Assembly: GCA_023392595.1 (NCBI GenBank) | Contig: JAEVYU010000004.1 | Span: forward strand, 1 to 64,000 | Reading direction: 5' to 3' | Source: Bacillota bacterium | Lineage (GTDB): Bacteria; Bacillota; UBA4882; UBA8346 | Length of the DNA stretch: 64,000 nucleotides | Part shown: positions 16,019 to 23,518 of the stretch, one piece after another | Position numbering within the stretch: position 1 is the stretch's first letter | Layout of the letters: each line of letters begins with the position of its first letter | Translations under genes and position numbers: made by a program | Notes under the pieces: model-generated | Told to the model about the DNA's origin: nothing | The model's input: the letters and a program-made list of their open reading frames with translations, nothing else | Database searches by the model: none

Positions 16019-16174
16019 TTGAGATGTTTTGGGTAAGGAATTATAATGAAATTGGGGTTTCCGGAGCCGACTTTCGAAAGAAAGGAGTGATTTTCTGGTG
16101 AAGATTACAATGGAGGTGGCTGTCGTCTGACAGCCGGAGGGTGGGACGGACCTTGGGTCCGGCCACCCTTTTTT
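16019..16174 (+). promoter_or_regulatory. Promoter plus leader-peptide attenuator upstream of the methyltransferase
   Basis: TTGAGA (16019-16024), a 17-nt spacer and TATAAT (16042-16047) start a leader containing AAAGGAGTG and an 11-codon ORF, GTG 16098 to TGA 16130 (V-K-I-T-M-E-V-A-V-V). The end of this ORF lies in a GGCTGTC/GACAGCC hairpin. A second hairpin, GGGTGG...CCACCC, is followed by six T (16169-16174). GGTGGC inside the leader ORF can instead pair with GCCACC of the terminator arm, giving mutually exclusive structures. Ribosome position on the Val-rich codons could decide read-through. Confidence 0.65.
16098..16130 (+). CDS. Candidate leader peptide (10 aa)
   Basis: GTG-initiated ORF coding V-K-I-T-M-E-V-A-V-V, with the strong site AAAGGAGTG 8 nt upstream. 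Its last four codons are Val-Ala-Val-Val and overlap the first attenuator hairpin. Size and position suit a regulatory leader peptide, not a functional protein. Confidence 0.5.
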   Translation: MKITMEVAVV

Positions 16175-16268
16175 AATTCATGCTGAATAATATTTTCGAG
16201 AGAAAAAAACGCGAAACCATTAAAAAAAGATTTTAGCATAAATCCTTGCCGAAAGAGGAGGGTGACGA

Positions 16269-17126
16269 ATGTTCCCAGAGTTACGGGAAATCAATAAAAA
16301 ACCTGAGCCATTTCAGTTTTATACAGCGCCTGAGTTATGGATGAATGAGCATACCTCTCAAAAAATGTTGGAATATCATTTGAATGAGTCGGTTGACGCA
16401 GCATCAAGGAATATCAATTTTATTAATCACTCGGCGGAATGGATGATTGACCATTTTGCCATCAACAGTACCTCCAATATTATCGATTTTGGTTGTGGTC
16501 CTGGTTTATACACTTCCCGGTTTGCTCAAGCTGGAGCAAAGGTGACGGGGATTGATTTTTCAAAGCGGTCTCTTGATTATGCAGAAAATGAAGCTAGGAG
16601 AAATAGCCTGAATATCAATTATATTTCTTCCAACTATCTGGAGTTTCATACGGATGAAAGATATGATCTGATTACCATGATCATGTGCGATTATTGTGCC
16701 TTGAGCCCTTTGCAGAGAAAGCGATTATTGACTCAATTTCATAGTTTGTTAAAACCGAACGGTTCGGTTCTATTTGATGTATATTCTTTAAAATATTTTC
16801 AGGAAAACCAGGAGTTTGCAATCTATGAATTGAATCAACTGAACAAATTCTGGTCGCCCAATGATTATTATTGTTTTGTAAACCGCTTTAAATATGAATC
16901 GGAAAATCTTATTCTTGATAAATACACAATTATCGAAGAAAACTCACAAAGAAATGTATATAATTGGTTTCAGTGTTTTAGTACGGAAATGATTGAATTA
17001 GAACTTACAGAGAATGGTCTGGAAGTGAATGAGTTTTTCTCAGACGTGGCCGGAGCTCCTTTTTTAAGGGATTCAAGTGAGTTTGCAATTGTTGCCCAAA
17101 GAACAGCGGAAGATTCAATGGGATGA
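16269..17126 (+). CDS. Class I SAM-dependent methyltransferase
   Basis: The 285-aa protein carries motif I IIDFGCGPGLYTSRFAQAG, motif II acidic residue in VTGIDFSKRS, and a post-I region LITMIMCDYCAL. The C-terminal half (CFVNRFKYESENLILDKYTI) resembles the Methyltransf_25/11 groups that modify small molecules. The substrate is not identifiable; Erm-type rRNA methylase motifs are absent. GAGGAGGGTG precedes the ATG. It follows a promoter with a leader peptide and terminator, an arrangement otherwise typical of inducible resistance genes, so a resistance role is conceivable but unproven. Confidence 0.87.
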   Translation: MFPELREINKKPEPFQFYTAPELWMNEHTSQKMLEYHLNESVDAASRNINFINHSAEWMIDHFAINSTSNIIDFGCGPGLYTSRFAQAGAKVTGIDFSKRSLDYAENEARRNSLNINYISSNYLEFHTDERYDLITMIMCDYCALSPLQRKRLLTQFHSLLKPNGSVLFDVYSLKYFQENQEFAIYELNQLNKFWSPNDYYCFVNRFKYESENLILDKYTIIEENSQRNVYNWFQCFSTEMIELELTENGLEVNEFFSDVAGAPFLRDSSEFAIVAQRTAEDSMG

Positions 17127-17136
17127 TTTTAATGAT

Positions 17137-17273
17137 AGAGACTGTCCCAAAAGGAAATTCATACCCGCGGGCACGCCTGATAAAGCGCGTACCCGCGAGA
17201 AATACGAAATCAACATATTCGGTTGAATATCTTGTATTTCTGATTGAGTTTGAATTGCTTTTAGACAGTCTCT
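17137..17273. repeat. MITE-like element 1
   Basis: Perfect 10-bp terminal inverted repeats AGAGACTGTC / GACAGTCTCT bound 137 bp, and similarity continues inward (CCAAAAGGAAATTC against TAAAAGCAATTC). Inside are two further stems, CGCGGG-c-ACGC with GCGT-a-CCCGCG and GAAATAC with GTATTTC. It starts 11 bp after the methyltransferase stop and may also act as a bidirectional terminator. Its ends resemble those of the element at 48390. Confidence 0.55.
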
Positions 17274-17277
17274 GCTT

Positions 17278-18639
17278 TTAAAATTTGATGATCACGTTAT
17301 TATCCGGTGGGGGTGTGTCGTTATAAAGAGAATACAGGAAATTGCCGAGTAGTCTAATTTTTTGATTATAAGAGGCCTGTAATTTGGACACCAAATTACT
17401 GCGGGTCGCGTCATAGACTTCATCGCCGATAAAATGAGATTTTAAGGCGTCGGCTATCAGGGTTTGCAATGTGAATGTAGGTGTTAATTTAACAGTTGCC
17501 AATTGACCGGCGGCGATTTTGGCATCCTTCAATGCCATTCCCCGTTTGACAAACAATTCGGTCAGAAATTGGGGTACCATATCCGATATGCCATACGATA
17601 GAAAATCGGCGGCATATTGAGGGAAAGGTTTTCCTTGAGTGTCATAATCAATTTCACGAATGGTTTCCGTTTCAATATCGATTTTGTCATGGGTTAGTTC
17701 AATCAACCGGTAGGGGCAGGGATAGGTTACTAGGGACCCGGTTTCAATATCGTAAATCGCTTGATTGTTTTTTGTCTGCGTGATGGCTATGTCCTGGGCG
17801 TGAAAATGCCCTGTGAAAATAACTTTCATTCCCATATCGGCAAACTTTGCGGCGATATTCTCCCAATCATCGACGACGTAGTTACTGAACAAAGTTTTTT
17901 CGGTACTGAAATGGGGAATTAATCCATGATGCATCATGCCAACAACCATGATCTTTTGTTCCTGAGCTGCCTTAAGTTGATCAAAAATCCAACTTAAGCG
18001 TTTGGCGTTCAAGCCGGACCCGGTAACCGGTATTCCCTTATTTTTATTATTGTCATAAGAACAGGAGTCAATAGCGAGTATCCAGAGGCCAGGAACGGGC
18101 TGAACAACATAGCTGAGGGAGTCTGGGTCCTGGGCTATGGCTTGATCGTATCCGTAATCATGATATATTTCACGAAAATCATCCGGGGTTATCCCATCGA
18201 CAGGGATGGCTTTATTGCTCTCGTATTGAACAGCCTTGGGGTTATTAATATCATGGTTTCCCGGAACAACGAATACCTGTTTTCCATCATCCCTAAGCTC
18301 TTTCAAACAAGCAGCCACTTGGGTATGGGATAACTTTTCGCCGTCTTTGGTCAGATCACCGGTGACGAGGACGATTTGGGAATCGGTTTTTCTGATGCTT
18401 TCTACGGTTTTGCTGAGGATAGCCTTACTTTCCGCCAAAAGTTTCCGGTCGTGGGCCAGGTAAGTATCAAATGCTTGGCCCTCTTTGACATACTCGGGTG
18501 CGAAATAGTGCGGATCGGAAAAAACCGCCAGTTTAACCTTTACTAATGGGTCGGCCCAGATAGGGGTCGAAAAAACGGCGACGAACATCATAATGAAGAT
18601 TATGGACAAAATGAAAAGATTTCTGGCGCTTTTCAACAT
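17278..18639 (-). CDS. Secreted calcineurin-like metallophosphoesterase
   Basis: The 453-aa protein begins with a signal peptide (FILSIIFIMMFVAVFSTPIWA, so the mature chain starts near residue 30). It then shows the metallophosphoesterase motifs AVFSDPHYF, VTGDLTKDGE, VVPGNHDINN, MMHHGL and TGHFHAQD. Such enzymes hydrolyse phosphomono- or diesters with two metal ions. A signal peptide without a lipobox implies export. AGGAGG is 8 nt before the ATG. The gene sits 92 bp downstream of the trpS/T-box relic on the same strand, so relic regulatory sequence could influence it. Confidence 0.9.
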   Translation of the reverse strand: MLKSARNLFILSIIFIMMFVAVFSTPIWADPLVKVKLAVFSDPHYFAPEYVKEGQAFDTYLAHDRKLLAESKAILSKTVESIRKTDSQIVLVTGDLTKDGEKLSHTQVAACLKELRDDGKQVFVVPGNHDINNPKAVQYESNKAIPVDGITPDDFREIYHDYGYDQAIAQDPDSLSYVVQPVPGLWILAIDSCSYDNNKNKGIPVTGSGLNAKRLSWIFDQLKAAQEQKIMVVGMMHHGLIPHFSTEKTLFSNYVVDDWENIAAKFADMGMKVIFTGHFHAQDIAITQTKNNQAIYDIETGSLVTYPCPYRLIELTHDKIDIETETIREIDYDTQGKPFPQYAADFLSYGISDMVPQFLTELFVKRGMALKDAKIAAGQLATVKLTPTFTLQTLIADALKSHFIGDEVYDATRSNLVSKLQASYNQKIRLLGNFLYSLYNDTPPPDNNVIIKF

Positions 18640-18730
18640 GCAATTAGCCTCCTAGAAATTGAATCAGCCGGAACTTCATTCGGCATTTTTTACGTAAAGC
18701 AGAAATCTGCAATAGCGCGCACGTTTGTCC

Positions 18731-18802
18731 TTATCCAAGTGCGCCGATATGGAGGCGGGAGGTTGGTCTGTCTCCAGTTAAGATTCTTTTCTTTCCTGTC
18801 AT
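18731..18802 (-). pseudogene. trpS: Truncated 5' end of trpS (tryptophanyl-tRNA synthetase)
   Basis: An ATG at 18802 with GGAGG 7 nt upstream opens MTGKKRILTGDRPTSRLHIG and stops after 23 codons. This matches the N-terminus of TrpS (ILTGDRPTGxLHLGH) including the ATP-binding HIG/HxGH region. Nothing recognisable as TrpS follows; real enzymes have about 330 residues. A T-box element lies directly upstream. It is therefore a relic of a T-box-regulated trpS gene, not a functional small gene. Confidence 0.8.
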
Positions 18803-18914
18803 GGTAATTCCTCCATTTATTTTTGAAATCAAAGGATTTTCTCCAACGAGGCCACCAATCATCTTCTATATTCATCACCCCTTTATGATTTAAATAAAAA
18901 GCCATCCATCCCCC

Positions 18915-19010
18915 AAAAAAAACTATGGCACAGATAGCGAACTCTGCGGTACCACCCAAATCGGCTAAACGACGAAATGCCGTAGCCCGCTTGTAATCAT
19001 AAAATGATTC
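18915..19010 (-). ncRNA. T-box leader 3' portion upstream of the trpS relic
   Basis: On the minus strand the T-box core GGGTGGTACCGC (18957-18946) follows a GGCTA/TAGCC hairpin. The core can pair into a terminator GGTAC..AGA/TCT-GTGCC, followed by ATAG and eight T (18922-18915). This is the standard antiterminator/terminator module of tRNA-sensing T-boxes. I cannot find a convincing stem I with a UGG specifier; the 5' part may have been lost when the Uma2 gene came to lie at 19083 onward. Confidence 0.75.
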
Positions 19011-19082
19011 ATGTCCGATTGATAACGTATTTATCATGTTCCTTTCATAAAATTTCGGCAATAAGTTTACGATAAATAGGAA

Positions 19083-19141
19083 TTGAAAAATTTTCCTAAA
19101 TTGTTTATAATCAGTAATAGCTAATGAATAAAAATTAGCTA
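19083..19141 (+). promoter_or_regulatory. Promoter and inverted repeat of the Phd-like/Uma2 fusion gene
   Basis: TTGAAA (19083-19088), a 17-nt spacer and TATAAT (19106-19111) form a near-consensus promoter. A perfect 8-bp inverted repeat TAGCTAAT/ATTAGCTA (19118-19125, 19134-19141) covers the transcript start and ends just before the ribosome site. It is a candidate operator for the Phd-like N-terminal domain. Confidence 0.75.
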
Positions 19142-19158
19142 AAGGTGGAGTGAGAATA

Positions 19159-19884
19159 TTGGAAGTTACTTCTACTGAAATCCAAAATAATTTCGGCACA
19201 TATTTAAAGTTGGCCCAGGTGGAGGAGGTCTTTGTAACCCGGAACGGGAAACGGATTGCGGTATTAAAATACTGGGATGAACCATGCGCTCATTTGATGA
19301 ATGCCGCTGAAAGTAAGGTGCTATATCGAGAAGAGCATCCCCGGATATCGGTGGAAGAATTTCTGAAACTATCCGATGCCAGTGAAAACCGCTACGAACT
19401 CATTGATGGAGAAATTTATCAATGGGCTTCCCCGTCCTATGAACATCAGCGGATTCTGGGCGAAATATTTAATCAGTTTTATCAATGTCTTCAAGGGAAA
19501 AAATGCAGACCGGTTATGGCTCCGTTTGATGTAATCTTGTTCAAAGATGATATCCAAAACATTGTTCAACCCGATATCATCGTCATCTGCGATCCGGAAA
19601 AAATCGACGGCCAAGGGAAATATAACGGCATCCCGGAACTAGCCGTAGAAATTCTTTCAGAAACAACCCGTAACAAAGATATGCTCAAAAAACTCAATTT
19701 ATTTATGTGTGGCGGAGTTAAGGAGTATTGGATTGTCAATCCTTGGAACCGGGAAATCTATATTTATGCTTTTGAATCGGGTGAGATCCAAAATTACCGG
19801 GTTTTTAAGGGTCACGAACATGCAGGATCCGGGGTTCTCCAAGGTTTGAATGTCCCACTGGAAAAGGTATTCCTGACGGAGTAG
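19159..19884 (+). CDS. Phd/YefM-like domain fused to a Uma2-family (PD-(D/E)xK) nuclease
   Basis: Residues 1-40 (EVTSTEIQNNFGTYLKLAQV, then EEVFVTRNGKRIAVL) match type II antitoxins of the Phd/YefM fold. From about residue 62 the protein is Uma2 (DUF820): SVEEFLKLSD, NRYELIDGEIYQWASPSYEH, the catalytic region VQPDIIVICDPEKI and AVEILSETT, then GGVKEYWIVNP. Uma2 proteins have a PD-(D/E)xK nuclease fold of unknown target. GTG 19150 is too close to GGTGGAG, so TTG 19159 (8 nt) is the better start; total 241 aa. The fusion puts an autoregulatory DNA-binding module on a nuclease-like domain. Confidence 0.8.
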   Translation: MEVTSTEIQNNFGTYLKLAQVEEVFVTRNGKRIAVLKYWDEPCAHLMNAAESKVLYREEHPRISVEEFLKLSDASENRYELIDGEIYQWASPSYEHQRILGEIFNQFYQCLQGKKCRPVMAPFDVILFKDDIQNIVQPDIIVICDPEKIDGQGKYNGIPELAVEILSETTRNKDMLKKLNLFMCGGVKEYWIVNPWNREIYIYAFESGEIQNYRVFKGHEHAGSGVLQGLNVPLEKVFLTE

Positions 19885-20279
19885 GCAATTTATATAGGTC
19901 AAAATAAGTGTTTTGAATGCCTGCTAATGTTGAAAGCTGAAGTGAGACCTCTCTCTAGCTCTCCCCGATTCGGGGGTTAGGCCGAAATAGGCATCATGGT
20001 CAATGATTTATTTCAATCTATGGGGAACGATATTTTAAAATCCTGAGAAACCCAGGTGAATTTGATAGGATTTAACGGGGTGAAGGAAATGATTGAAAAG
20101 TCTGGTGTGGATATTTTTCAGAGATTTTTTGGGGGAATTATAAGCTTACCATCGATACTTTACAAGCTGAGGTCCCATATTTACTGTCGTACCATACATC
20201 CTGAACCGAAAGATTTCAGCGATTGTATTGAGTTAACAAATCGGCGGGAACCATAAAATCACCGGAAAGGATGAAAGGC
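19885..20279. other. 395-bp gap, no confident gene
   Basis: A 66-codon frame at 20056-20256 has a weak ribosome site and no family I recognise. A short CCCCGATTCGGGG hairpin lies near 19963. Nothing else stands out. Confidence 0.5.
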
Positions 20280-20705
20280 ATGCTAAAAGTCAATTTTTAC
20301 GATTCAAATCATGTTTGTAACGATGATTGCAAATACGCTGTAATTGTATCGCGCTATGATGGAATGTGGGTTTTTTGTAAGCACAAGGATAGGCTCACTT
20401 ACGAGATTCCTGGAGGACACCGAGAAAAGAATGAACTCATCGAAGAAACTGCCAAACGCGAACTCTTTGAGGAAACCGGGGCGACGGGGTTTAGACTGTC
20501 TCCGGTTTGTGCATATGCAGTTGATTCGGACGGCAAGGAATCTTTCGGAATGCTTTATTATGCAGAAATAAGGACTTTGGGTAAATTACCGGATTTGGAG
20601 ATTGAAGAAATCGAATTTTTTTCTGAAATACCAGAAAATCAGCTTACATATCCGTTAATTCAGCCTAAACTATTTGCAAAAGTTAAAGAATATCTGGAGG
20701 AATAG
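20280..20705 (+). CDS. NUDIX hydrolase
   Basis: The 141-aa protein contains a complete Nudix box, G-G-H-R-E-K-N-E followed by LIEETAKRELFEETGA, satisfying Gx5Ex7REUxEExGU. Nudix enzymes hydrolyse nucleoside diphosphates linked to another group; the substrate is not specified by the motif. GGAAAGG fits ATG 20280 (9 nt) better than the in-frame ATG at 20271. It is followed 3 nt later by the ANT(6)-like gene, so the two are co-transcribed and probably translationally coupled. Confidence 0.9.
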   Translation: MLKVNFYDSNHVCNDDCKYAVIVSRYDGMWVFCKHKDRLTYEIPGGHREKNELIEETAKRELFEETGATGFRLSPVCAYAVDSDGKESFGMLYYAEIRTLGKLPDLEIEEIEFFSEIPENQLTYPLIQPKLFAKVKEYLEE

Positions 20706-20708
20706 TTC

Positions 20709-21560
20709 ATGCGAACTGAAAATCAAGTTTTGGCCCAGTTGCTGGATTTTGCAAACAATGAAGATAAGGTAAGAGCGGTTTTATGGAACGGTTCGCGGGT
20801 GAATCCCAATGTGAAGAAAGATATTTTTTGCGACTATGATGTGGTTTTTTCAGTCGTCGATCCGGGTTACTATCTGGAAAACCAGGATTGGATTTCCAGA
20901 TTTGGAGATTTGATCATCATGCAGCAAAATGATTGCATGGTCGGCGGTAAGAGTGCCTATATTTTTTTGATGCAATTTACTGATGGCGTGCGAATCGATT
21001 TGTCTTTTCATTCTATTGAGGCCATCACCGAGAGCGTTCGACGCGATAGTCTAACCGAGGTTTTGCTGGACAAAGACAAACGTATTCCCTTGCTTGACGC
21101 TCCGAATGAATCAATTTATTATGTTAAAAAGCCTAGTGGGCAGGAGTTCGCCAAGGTTATGAATAACGCCTGGTGGATTCAAACTTATGTGGCCAAAGGT
21201 ATTTGGCGGGGTGAATTGCCGCTTGTCAGACAGATGTTTGACGGGATCCTGATGGATTGCCTGATTAAGCTTTTGTCATGGCAGGTGGGTTTAGAGAAAG
21301 ACTGGCAGGTGAATGTGGGTAAGTGCGGCCGATGGCTTAAAAAATATTTGCCCTCCGATATTTATGGGGAATTCGTTACAATTTACCCCGGAACGGGTGA
21401 TGAAGGAATCTGGCAAGCTTTGGCGGCTTACGGTAAATTCGTCCGTAAAATAGGCGTAAAAGTGGCCGAAGGGTTAGGGTATGTTTATCCGATGCAGGAT
21501 GATATCAATGTCACTGAATACTTGCAAAAGATTCACCGGTTACCAAAAGATCTGAAATGA
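20709..21560 (+). CDS. Aminoglycoside 6-adenylyltransferase-like nucleotidyltransferase (ANT(6)/AadK family)
   Basis: The 283-aa protein matches ANT(6) from end to end: the nucleotidyltransferase motif WNGSRVNPNVKKDIFCDYD with DYDVVF, FGDLIIMQQND, GVRIDLSFHSIE and a C-terminal helical part with FVRKIGVKVAEGLGYVYP. ANT(6) enzymes adenylylate streptomycin at the 6-OH. Chromosomal relatives such as AadK in Bacillus give low-level intrinsic resistance. GGAGG is 8 nt before the ATG. There is no mobile-element context, so it looks native. Whether streptomycin is the substrate is not shown. Confidence 0.88.
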   Translation: MRTENQVLAQLLDFANNEDKVRAVLWNGSRVNPNVKKDIFCDYDVVFSVVDPGYYLENQDWISRFGDLIIMQQNDCMVGGKSAYIFLMQFTDGVRIDLSFHSIEAITESVRRDSLTEVLLDKDKRIPLLDAPNESIYYVKKPSGQEFAKVMNNAWWIQTYVAKGIWRGELPLVRQMFDGILMDCLIKLLSWQVGLEKDWQVNVGKCGRWLKKYLPSDIYGEFVTIYPGTGDEGIWQALAAYGKFVRKIGVKVAEGLGYVYPMQDDINVTEYLQKIHRLPKDLK

Positions 21561-21704
21561 TTTCAATGAATGTTTCGTGGCTGATTTTTGATGAAAGGGG
21601 TGTGATTTTTTCAACCGTGAAAAAATTGATTCTGCCGGGTTGGAAAGTGTTAATGACTTTACGGAAATAGCAGAAATACTTCAAAAACCGGGAGAGAGCT
21701 ACGA

Positions 21705-21899
21705 ATGACAATTGAAGAAATTGCTGAAAGCATCGGCTACTGCGGTTTGGTATGCAAGATGTGTAAACTTTGCGACGGTTGTAAAATCTGGGAAGAACTG
21801 CTGCGCGAAACAATTATCGGCAGAAGGGAATATATAAAGAGAAATGCCGATCAGGGGATCCAATATCATAAAGATAATGGCTTAAACTGGCGATTATGA
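21705..21899 (+). CDS. Small Cys-rich protein, shortened DUF3795-like
   Basis: The 64-aa product contains SIGYCGLVCKMCKLCDGCKI, resembling the YCGLxCxxC and CDGC motifs of DUF3795 zinc-binding proteins, which are normally 100-130 aa with more Cys pairs. Here the middle is missing and the protein ends soon after GRREYIKRNADQG. It may be an internally deleted copy. GGGAGAG lies upstream of the ATG. Between 21561 and 21704 another frame reads like protein (EKIDSAGLESVNDFTEIAEI), which supports local gene decay. Confidence 0.45.
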   Translation: MTIEEIAESIGYCGLVCKMCKLCDGCKIWEELLRETIIGRREYIKRNADQGIQYHKDNGLNWRL

Positions 21900-22008
21900 T
21901 GGATTCCAAAGCGAGCAGGAAGTTTTGTTGATGCTCAGAACCGGAAAAAAGTTAGGGAATGATTCTTTAATAGTTTGTTTTTTGAGCAAATTTTACGGAT
22001 AATTTTAG

Positions 22009-22036
22009 ATTGCGGTTTGCCGCAATATGTTATAAT
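22009..22036 (+). promoter_or_regulatory. Sugar-kinase promoter with inverted repeat
   Basis: TATAAT (22031-22036) follows TTGCGG (22010-22015) by 15 nt. The -35 region is one arm of a perfect 7-bp repeat ATTGCGG-TTTG-CCGCAAT (22009-22026), a possible repressor site. Confidence 0.5.
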
Positions 22037-22116
22037 ACGTTCATATATGCTGAATTTGGCAGGCAACATGATCTCAAGAGTCAGTAAAATCAACTTCAGT
22101 GAGGAGAAAAGACAGG

Positions 22117-23166
22117 ATGTTTTTTGACACCGCGAATGTTCAATCGTTGAATTCCAAAGAATTTGCAGTCATGGGACTGGGAGAAGTACTGCTGCGTTTG
22201 TCGCCGCCCAACAAAGAACGGATCCTGGCCGGTGAAACTTTTGAGAAAAAAGCCGGCGGTTCGGAGTTGAATGTAGTGTCGGGGATATCCCTGCTGGGAC
22301 TGCGCACCGGGATTATCACCAAACTGCCGGAAAACGAGATCGGCAAATACATCAACAACAAAATTCGCTTTAGCGGCGTTAGTGATGATTATATTATCGA
22401 TGATAACCGGAAAGAGGCCCGGCTGGGGATTTATTATTATGAAAGCGGCGCCGCGCCCCGGAAGCCTTCGGTGGTCTATGACCGGGCCAACTCTTCCTTT
22501 ACCTCCCTGCAACTGGAGGAAATCCCGGCGGAAGTCTACGGAAAAACCTCGATCTTTCACGTAAGCGGTATTACCCTGGCTTTGAGCAAACATGTCCGGG
22601 AAACCGCCCTGACCATGATCAAGAAATTTAAAGCCCAGGGCAGTTTGATCTCGTTTGACGTCAATTTCCGGGCCTCCCTCTGGAGCGAGGAGGAAGCCCG
22701 AAAGGAAATCCTTCAGATACTCCCGGAGATCGATATTTTGTTCATTTCTGAGGAAACTTCCAGAAAGATGTTTCAAAAACAGGGCAGCTTGGAAGAGATT
22801 ATGCGCAGTTATGCCCATGATTACGGTTGCCGGCTGGTGGCCACCACCCAGCGGCAGGTTTTAAGCCCGGCCAAGCATACCTGGAATTCCTTAATCTACT
22901 GTAAGGCTGAGAATCGGTTCTATCAGGAGGAACCCTACCGGGAAATCGAAGTGGTGGACCGGATCGGCAGCGGCGATGCCTATTTGGCCGGGGTTCTATT
23001 CGGGTTGTTGAAATTCAACAACGTCCAATCGGCGCTGGAGTTCGGCAACGCCATGGCAGCCATCAAAAATACCATTGCCGGCGATATGCCGGTCAGTGAT
23101 TTCCAGGAGATTCAAAGGTTCATCCGGGATCACCAATCCAAAGAAACCAGCGAGTTGAACCGCTGA
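22117..23166 (+). CDS. PfkB-family sugar kinase (2-keto-3-deoxygluconate kinase-like)
   Basis: The 349-aa ribokinase-fold protein has an N-terminal VMGLGEVLLRLSPPNKER, the substrate-binding GGSELNVVSGISLLGL, SFDVNFRASLW and the C-terminal anion hole with catalytic Asp in VVDRIGSGDAYLAGVLFG. The RLSPP opening and F-D-V-N-x-R region are typical of KDG kinases, which phosphorylate 2-dehydro-3-deoxygluconate; fructokinase activity cannot be excluded. GAGGAG precedes ATG 22117, while an in-frame GTG at 22099 lies upstream of it. No KDPG aldolase or uronate genes are adjacent. Confidence 0.85.
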   Translation: MFFDTANVQSLNSKEFAVMGLGEVLLRLSPPNKERILAGETFEKKAGGSELNVVSGISLLGLRTGIITKLPENEIGKYINNKIRFSGVSDDYIIDDNRKEARLGIYYYESGAAPRKPSVVYDRANSSFTSLQLEEIPAEVYGKTSIFHVSGITLALSKHVRETALTMIKKFKAQGSLISFDVNFRASLWSEEEARKEILQILPEIDILFISEETSRKMFQKQGSLEEIMRSYAHDYGCRLVATTQRQVLSPAKHTWNSLIYCKAENRFYQEEPYREIEVVDRIGSGDAYLAGVLFGLLKFNNVQSALEFGNAMAAIKNTIAGDMPVSDFQEIQRFIRDHQSKETSELNR

Positions 23167-23297
23167 ATGAAGTAAGCTGGCTGCATTGTAGTTATGCATT
23201 TAATAAGTTGTTTAAGATAGTGGTATCCCGATTTTACAAAAATCCAGTTGACAACGTGATGGGGCAGAGATATAGTGAAATAGAAAGAAAAACATTG

Positions 23298-23460
23298 ATT
23301 ACCAGAGGCGGGTGAAGGCAATGGACGGAGACCCTAGTAATTGGAGAATTATTGGGTTGTATGGCTTTAAATGGTTTCTGAGCGTTCCATTGCCTGAGAC
23401 TGCCATCCGGATTTAACTTCTGGATAATTCGGTATTATGCTTTTGGCGCCTCTCCCGATG
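23298..23460 (+). ncRNA. Candidate structured leader (three-way junction) of the CorA-type gene
   Basis: Outer stem AGAGGCG/CGCCTCT (23304-23310 with 23447-23453) encloses a perfect 10-bp stem AGGCAATGGA/TCCATTGCCT (23316-23325 with 23386-23395), extended inside by GGAGACC/GGTTTCT, and a second stem ATCCGG/CTGGAT (23405-23410 with 23420-23425). The junction lies about 60 nt before the start of a Mg2+-type transporter. The M-box and yybP-ykoY consensus sequences known to me do not fit. No terminator is evident, so control could be translational or at another step. Confidence 0.5.
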
Positions 23461-23518
23461 GAATCTCAAATAAAATTTCTGGTTTAGAAACATTCTAATT
23501 GGGAAGGGAGAGTTTGCC

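Noticed and set aside
16269..17126. Erm-type rRNA methylase, suggested by the leader-peptide attenuator
   Set aside because: The protein has general small-molecule methyltransferase motifs and none of the Erm/KsgA ones.
18690..19199. 169-codon minus-strand open frame
   Set aside because: It runs through the T-box and trpS relic in another frame; its codons contain the T-box core and terminator, so it is not a gene.
22096..22818. 240-codon minus-strand frame antisense to the sugar kinase
   Set aside because: The plus-strand kinase has all catalytic motifs and a ribosome site; the antisense frame has neither.
23298..23460. M-box or yybP-ykoY riboswitch assignment for the CorA leader
   Set aside because: Conserved M-box and yybP-ykoY core sequences as I know them are not present; left as an unclassified structure.
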